Shown: positions 60,751 to 64,000 of the stretch, piece after piece
Layout: each line of letters begins with the position of its first letter
How positions within the stretch are numbered: the first letter of the stretch is position 1
Assembly (NCBI RefSeq): GCF_002269125.1
Contig: NZ_NQKI01000028.1
Span: 1-64,000, forward strand
DNA from: Pseudomonas lundensis
Lineage (GTDB): Bacteria > Pseudomonadota > Gammaproteobacteria > Pseudomonadales > Pseudomonadaceae
Direction of reading: 5' to 3'
DNA length: 64,000 nt
Position numbers and translations under genes: made by a program
Notes under the pieces: model-generated
What the model was told of the DNA's origin: nothing
The model's database searches: none
The model's input: the letters and a program-made list of their open reading frames with translations, nothing else

Positions 60751-61446
60751 CTACGCCAGCAGATCGTTGATCCAGCGTACTTGCCGGGCTGTGTCTTGCA
60801 GTTTTGCCTGCGCAACTGCGTGCCGCGCGCCCATTAAACTGGCCAATGTTTTGCGCTTGCGAGACAGCACACGTTGCCACTTGGCAAGGAAAGCCGGGCT
60901 GCGCACTTTCATTAGCAGCGGACCAAAGTAGAGTTCCTGCGCGCTGTACATCACCCTGCCGGAGCGCGAAGCAATAATAATCTCGTAGTCAAAACGGTTT
61001 TCCCGAAGCAGTTCCTCATCAAGGATGCGGTAGTCATTGTCCATCAACCATTGGCGCAGCGGCTGTTCCCCGCCATTGGGCTGCAAGATCAAGCGCTCTT
61101 CCCCGCTCAAGCGCACCTTGCCCTGTTCAAGAATGTCCCGGATGGTTTCTCCTCCCATGCCGCACAGGGTAATCGCGGTGATCCGGTCTTCAGGTTCAAT
61201 CGCCATCAGGCCATTGGCCAGGCGTACAGTTATGAGAGAGGCCAGATTATTCTCGTTGACGGTACGCTGAGCCGCAGTGAAAGGCGTCAGCGCAACTTCC
61301 CCGGCCACTGCGTGCGCGATAGCGCCCCGGCGCATAAGTGCAACAGGCAAATACGCATGGTCCGAGCCGATGTCAGCCAACCGGGCGTTCGCCGGAACAT
61401 GCGCTGCCACGCGCTCCAGGCGCATGGACAATGTGTGTGGGTTCAA
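60751..61446 (-). CDS. trmK: TrmK, tRNA adenine-22 N1-methyltransferase
   Basis: A 231-residue SAM-dependent methyltransferase. SAM motif ADIGSDHAYLPVALMRRGA (about residues 19-37), then the LCGMGGETI segment and the LQPNGGEQPLRQWLMDN motif that marks TrmK/YqfN. The C-terminal helical region is rich in Arg and Lys, as expected for tRNA binding. The best start is TTG at 61446: it has AAAGGA nine bases upstream and gives the family N-terminus LNPHTLSMRL. Upstream starts add residues with no similarity. Confidence 0.87.
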   Translation of the reverse strand: MNPHTLSMRLERVAAHVPANARLADIGSDHAYLPVALMRRGAIAHAVAGEVALTPFTAAQRTVNENNLASLITVRLANGLMAIEPEDRITAITLCGMGGETIRDILEQGKVRLSGEERLILQPNGGEQPLRQWLMDNDYRILDEELLRENRFDYEIIIASRSGRVMYSAQELYFGPLLMKVRSPAFLAKWQRVLSRKRKTLASLMGARHAVAQAKLQDTARQVRWINDLLA

Positions 61447-61576
61447 CGTGTGTTCCTTTAAAAAAAATGCCTGACCTGCACGGCACTTATCAGAGGGCGC
61501 CAGCATGCTTGCGCAGCGACGCAGGGCAACCACTGCTATGACAAAGCGACGTTTGGCGGTGAAGAAACAAACGAAC

Positions 61577-61753
61577 TTATCGATTACGCTGGTTCCAGGC
61601 CGTCAGCATAAACGTGACACCCGGGATCAATAGACCGGGAGCCATGTAAAGGAATGTGCGCTCGGTAAGCAAGCCGTTAAGGGCAAAAGTGCTTCCGCAA
61701 ATGATCAGCGCGAACCCGACCAGAAAGAGCGGATTGCGAAAGGCTTTATTCAT
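61577..61753 (-). CDS. Small two-helix membrane protein
   Basis: A 58-residue protein with two hydrophobic segments (about residues 8-25 and 35-51), a basic N-terminus and a tail ending NQRNR. ATG at 61753 is preferred; a longer frame from 61864 adds 37 non-hydrophobic residues across the upstream divergent gene's leader. It is not assigned to a family. It is divergent from the GFA-family gene. Confidence 0.65.
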   Translation of the reverse strand: MNKAFRNPLFLVGFALIICGSTFALNGLLTERTFLYMAPGLLIPGVTFMLTAWNQRNR

Positions 61754-61869
61754 GGGTTCAGGTCCAGTTGTACAAATTTCGGCGCATGATAAAACCTGCG
61801 GGCAAGTAAGGGCCAGTCGACTCTCGCGACGCGGGCCGTTAAGCTGGCGTTTTTTGAGGCCCATCGAGC

Positions 61870-62256
61870 ATGACCGAGGTCTATCAGGGCAGTTGCCTGT
61901 GTGCTGCCGTACGCTACGAACTGCTGGATGAGCCCAAAGCAGTCAGTCATTGCCATTGCAGCCAATGCCGTAAGGGCCATGGTGCCGCGTTTGCGTCCTA
62001 TGGCAGCGTGCCTTGCAGCGCGTTTTCCTTACTCAGCTGCGCAGAAGACCTCAAGGCCTATCGCTCGTCAGAATCGGTTCTCCGGGAGTTTTGCAGGCAT
62101 TGCGGGTCGACGTTGTTCTGGAAATGTTCCCAAGGCGAAGCCGCCGGATGGATTTGCGTAGCACTCGGGACACTGGACACACCTTTCAAGCCCAGTAAAC
62201 AGAAGCATATTTACACCGGCGACTCAGCAATCTGGTTCGAGGCGCCTCAAGAATAA
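61870..62256 (+). CDS. GFA-family (Mss4-like) zinc protein
   Basis: A 128-residue protein of the GFA/CENP-V fold. The zinc-binding Cys pattern is visible: GSCLCAAVRYEL, SHCHCSQCRKGHG and FCRHCGSTLFW. The family was named for glutathione-dependent formaldehyde activation, but many members have no known role. It starts at ATG 61870 without a strong Shine-Dalgarno site. No formaldehyde genes are nearby, so no specific function is claimed. Confidence 0.9.
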   Translation: MTEVYQGSCLCAAVRYELLDEPKAVSHCHCSQCRKGHGAAFASYGSVPCSAFSLLSCAEDLKAYRSSESVLREFCRHCGSTLFWKCSQGEAAGWICVALGTLDTPFKPSKQKHIYTGDSAIWFEAPQE

Positions 62257-62372
62257 CGGCTAACCATGGCAGAAATACACACCTATCCCTGGGCAGCGCG
62301 TACATCCTCCAAAGGAAAGCACTTGAGCCGTGAAGACTGACCTATTCAACACTGACACACTGAGCAAAACCT

Positions 62373-62537
62373 ATGAATCGTCGTAAAAAAATCAACCAAA
62401 TCTTAAAAGCTAACGCCAAAAAAGCCAGCGCCAAACTGGCACCCAAAAACAAACCTAAATACATCTGTAAAGCGGACCGCTTAAAAATGGCCGCCGAATC
62501 CGGCAGTGACTTGACCGCCACTGCTGCTCAAGAGTGA
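62373..62537 (+). CDS. DUF2986-family small basic protein
   Basis: A 54-residue frame starting MNRRKKINQILKANAKKA and then KYICKADRLKMAAE before a short acidic end. The Lys-rich N-terminal half and the KPKYICKADR segment match the DUF2986 family of small gammaproteobacterial proteins as I remember it. Function is unknown; the charge suggests nucleic acid or ribosome binding, which is inference. Confidence 0.75.
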   Translation: MNRRKKINQILKANAKKASAKLAPKNKPKYICKADRLKMAAESGSDLTATAAQE

Positions 62538-62618
62538 ACAAGGTCCACTGACGAGGAAAAATCAGTGGGGCCGACGCGTCACTGGCTCATGAGATGTATA
62601 CGCTAATGCAAGATGCAG

Positions 62619-62685
62619 GTGCACTCGGCCGCTCGCGGCTCAGCCTAGGCCAAACGCTGGCTTGGGGCTATTGCCGAGTGTCACC
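62619..62685. repeat. Nested inverted repeat near the chemoreceptor 3' end
   Basis: CACTCGGC (62622-62629) pairs with GCCGAGTG (62673-62680). Between them AGCC...GGCCA and TGGC...GGGCT can form an inner stem around AACGC. It lies in the 164-base gap between the DUF2986 gene and the convergent chemoreceptor gene. It could be a terminator without a clear U tract, or a structured RNA. Confidence 0.45.
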
Positions 62686-62701
62686 AGCACGCTTGGTTGG
62701 C

Positions 62702-64000
62702 TTATGTTGAAGACAGTAAGGTATTGAGTGATGCACTCAAACGATCGATACGCCCCGTACTTTCATTCACAAGTTGAGTGATTTCCTTAGCGGATACTGC
62801 TGACTGCTTAGCAAGCGTACGCACCTCGTCTGCCACGACTGCAAACCCTCGACCAGACTCCCCCGCCCGCGCAGCTTCGATAGCAGCATTTAAGGCCAGT
62901 AGGTTGGTCTTCTCGGTTATGGAGTTGATGCTGCTGATGATGTTCGCAATCCGTTGACTGGACTCTTGCACAAGGCGCATTTCACGATCAGTGACCTGTG
63001 ATGCATCATGTTTCGCCTGCTCGTCGACCCCGTAGCTCACGATCCGCTTGATGTGACCGATTGAATCCGTGATTGGGCAGAGCGCTCCGCTAAACAGGAT
63101 TGGGCGGTTGTCCTTTGCAGGTATGGTAAAGCTACCTGCAAACTGCTCACCTTTAAGCAGTTTGGCGAATACGTCTTCACCGAGAATTGTTCGCAAGCTG
63201 TGCTTACGGGTCAGTAATTCTTTGGCATCGGCATGTTCCAGGTGGTGGACCAAGTAGTCGTTCGCAGAACTCATCTGGCCATTTGTTTCCCACTCCGCCA
63301 CGCCATTACTGACACTAATCGCCTTGAACCTTTTATCCGACTCAAGCGAGAGCTCCTTCGTACCAGTGATATTGGCCTGGATCGAAATGTATTGTTCCAA
63401 CTCACCGGCATCATTGAAAACAGGGTTTATAGCCAGTGAAATCCAGTAATGCTCTCCCGATTTTCTGTAGTTAAGAATCTCGGTGTAGATTGGACGGCGA
63501 TTCAGCACTGCATCCCTGAGCTGTTCAATTGTTTTTTGATCTGTCGCTGTTCCTTGGAGAAAACTCCCCGGCTTTTTCCCTCGCACCTCATCCAATGTGT
63601 AATCCGTGAGCTTTGTAAAACCTTGGTTTACGTACTCGATATGGCCTTCTTTGTCAGTGATGACGATGGAGTTGTCTGTTTCATTCGCCACCAACGATAA
63701 GAGCTTGAATTCTTGGTTTAACAGTACTTGCGCCGTGATGTCACTTGCGAACTTTATAACTCTGACGACTTCGCCTTCCGGGTTGACGATAGGGTTGTAA
63801 GTGGCGTGAATCCAGACTGATTTACCGCGTTTAGTGATTCTTTGGTAATCCGCCGTCTCAAATTTACCCGCACGCAATTTTTGCCAAAAATCAGAGTAAG
63901 CCCTCGATTTCCGCTCTGCGGGCGGCACAAAAATCTGATGCTTTTCACCACGTATCTCAGTAAGTGAATAGCCCATGAGCGTCAGGAAGTTTTCATTTGC
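62702..64000 (-). CDS. PAS-domain chemoreceptor (BdlA/Aer-like), 3' part, runs off the window
   Basis: The frame is open to the window edge (A-N-E-N-F-L-T-L-M-G-Y-S), so the 5' end is missing. Of about 430 residues, three PAS-like regions are seen: the end of a first one (SDITAQ tail), a second (NSIVITDKEGHIEYVNQGF), and a third (RFKAISVSNGVAEWE). Then comes a short methyl-accepting signalling hairpin with the NLLALNAAIEAARAGESGRG tip. There is no membrane helix in the visible part. This arrangement resembles BdlA or other soluble energy or redox sensors that signal to CheA. Base composition is more AT-rich than in most genes here. Confidence 0.88.
   Translation of the reverse strand, partial: ANENFLTLMGYSLTEIRGEKHQIFVPPAERKSRAYSDFWQKLRAGKFETADYQRITKRGKSVWIHATYNPIVNPEGEVVRVIKFASDITAQVLLNQEFKLLSLVANETDNSIVITDKEGHIEYVNQGFTKLTDYTLDEVRGKKPGSFLQGTATDQKTIEQLRDAVLNRRPIYTEILNYRKSGEHYWISLAINPVFNDAGELEQYISIQANITGTKELSLESDKRFKAISVSNGVAEWETNGQMSSANDYLVHHLEHADAKELLTRKHSLRTILGEDVFAKLLKGEQFAGSFTIPAKDNRPILFSGALCPITDSIGHIKRIVSYGVDEQAKHDASQVTDREMRLVQESSQRIANIISSINSITEKTNLLALNAAIEAARAGESGRGFAVVADEVRTLAKQSAVSAKEITQLVNESTGRIDRLSASLNTLLSST

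Noticed and set aside
1..64000. CRISPR array, prophage, tRNA or rRNA genes
   Set aside because: No regularly spaced direct repeats, phage structural genes, tRNA cloverleaf or rRNA-like stretch was seen on reading. A covariance search was not possible.

Overview
The window reads as chromosomal DNA of a fluorescent-group Pseudomonas. This rests on family resemblance, not a database search: the mexS/mexT divergent pair, the ProP transporter, the OprD-type porin, FAN1 and the Enterobacteria-type bcs operon all look like pseudomonad versions. Gene density is high, strong Shine-Dalgarno sites are common, and there are no rRNA or tRNA genes, prophage or CRISPR array.

Region 1 (1-12120, + strand) is a cellulose synthesis operon, bcsE-F-G-R-Q-A-B-Z-C, closed by a strong bidirectional terminator. 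It is damaged twice. The left edge carries what looks like the end of an insertion sequence that replaces roughly the first third of bcsE. Between bcsA and bcsB a deletion joins the codons just after the PilZ domain of BcsA, out of frame, to the middle of BcsB. BcsB therefore has no signal peptide and lacks its N-terminal half, so cellulose export is probably abolished although F, G, R, Q, Z and C look intact.

Region 2 (12136-32603, nearly all - strand) is a steroid catabolism cluster in two operons. Operon A runs from 23447 down to 12136. It encodes an SDR, a ChsH2-like MaoC/DUF35 protein, four acyl-CoA dehydrogenases that appear to form two hetero-oligomeric pairs, a ChsH1-like hydratase, an Ltp2-like aldolase, a CoA ligase and a DUF1329 protein. 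This set matches removal of a propionyl side chain from C17 of a steroid. Operon B runs from 32603 down to 24430. It encodes an HsaA-like monooxygenase, a 3-ketosteroid delta1-dehydrogenase (KstD), a second KstD/Kst4D-like flavoprotein, a 3beta/17beta-hydroxysteroid dehydrogenase-like SDR, a KshB-like reductase and a FadD3-like CoA ligase. An enoyl-CoA hydratase gene lies between the operons on the + strand. KshA, HsaB/C/D and a side-chain thiolase are not in the window.

Region 3 (32767-46918) is a mixed housekeeping and accessory stretch: a glycosyltransferase, an OafA-type acyltransferase with an SGNH domain, precorrin-6A synthase CobF, an OprD porin, a soluble hybrid histidine kinase, a parvulin, a DSD1-family PLP enzyme with a RidA partner, a possible 28-residue membrane peptide, and a DinG/XPD-type helicase paired with a FAN1 nuclease.

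Region 4 (47009-48870) holds one unrecognised gene split by an apparent one-base frameshift in a T run, followed by an AT-rich, gene-poor stretch.

Region 5 (48870-64000) has mexS and mexT without mexEF-oprN next to them. It then has a cluster of an ornithine cyclodeaminase/DauB-like enzyme, a complete polar amino-acid ABC importer and a DauR-like regulator. After these come a GlxA-type AraC regulator, MgtC/SapB, RidA, ProP, TrmK, a small membrane protein, a GFA-family protein, a DUF2986 protein and the 3' part of a membrane-free PAS chemoreceptor that runs off the window.
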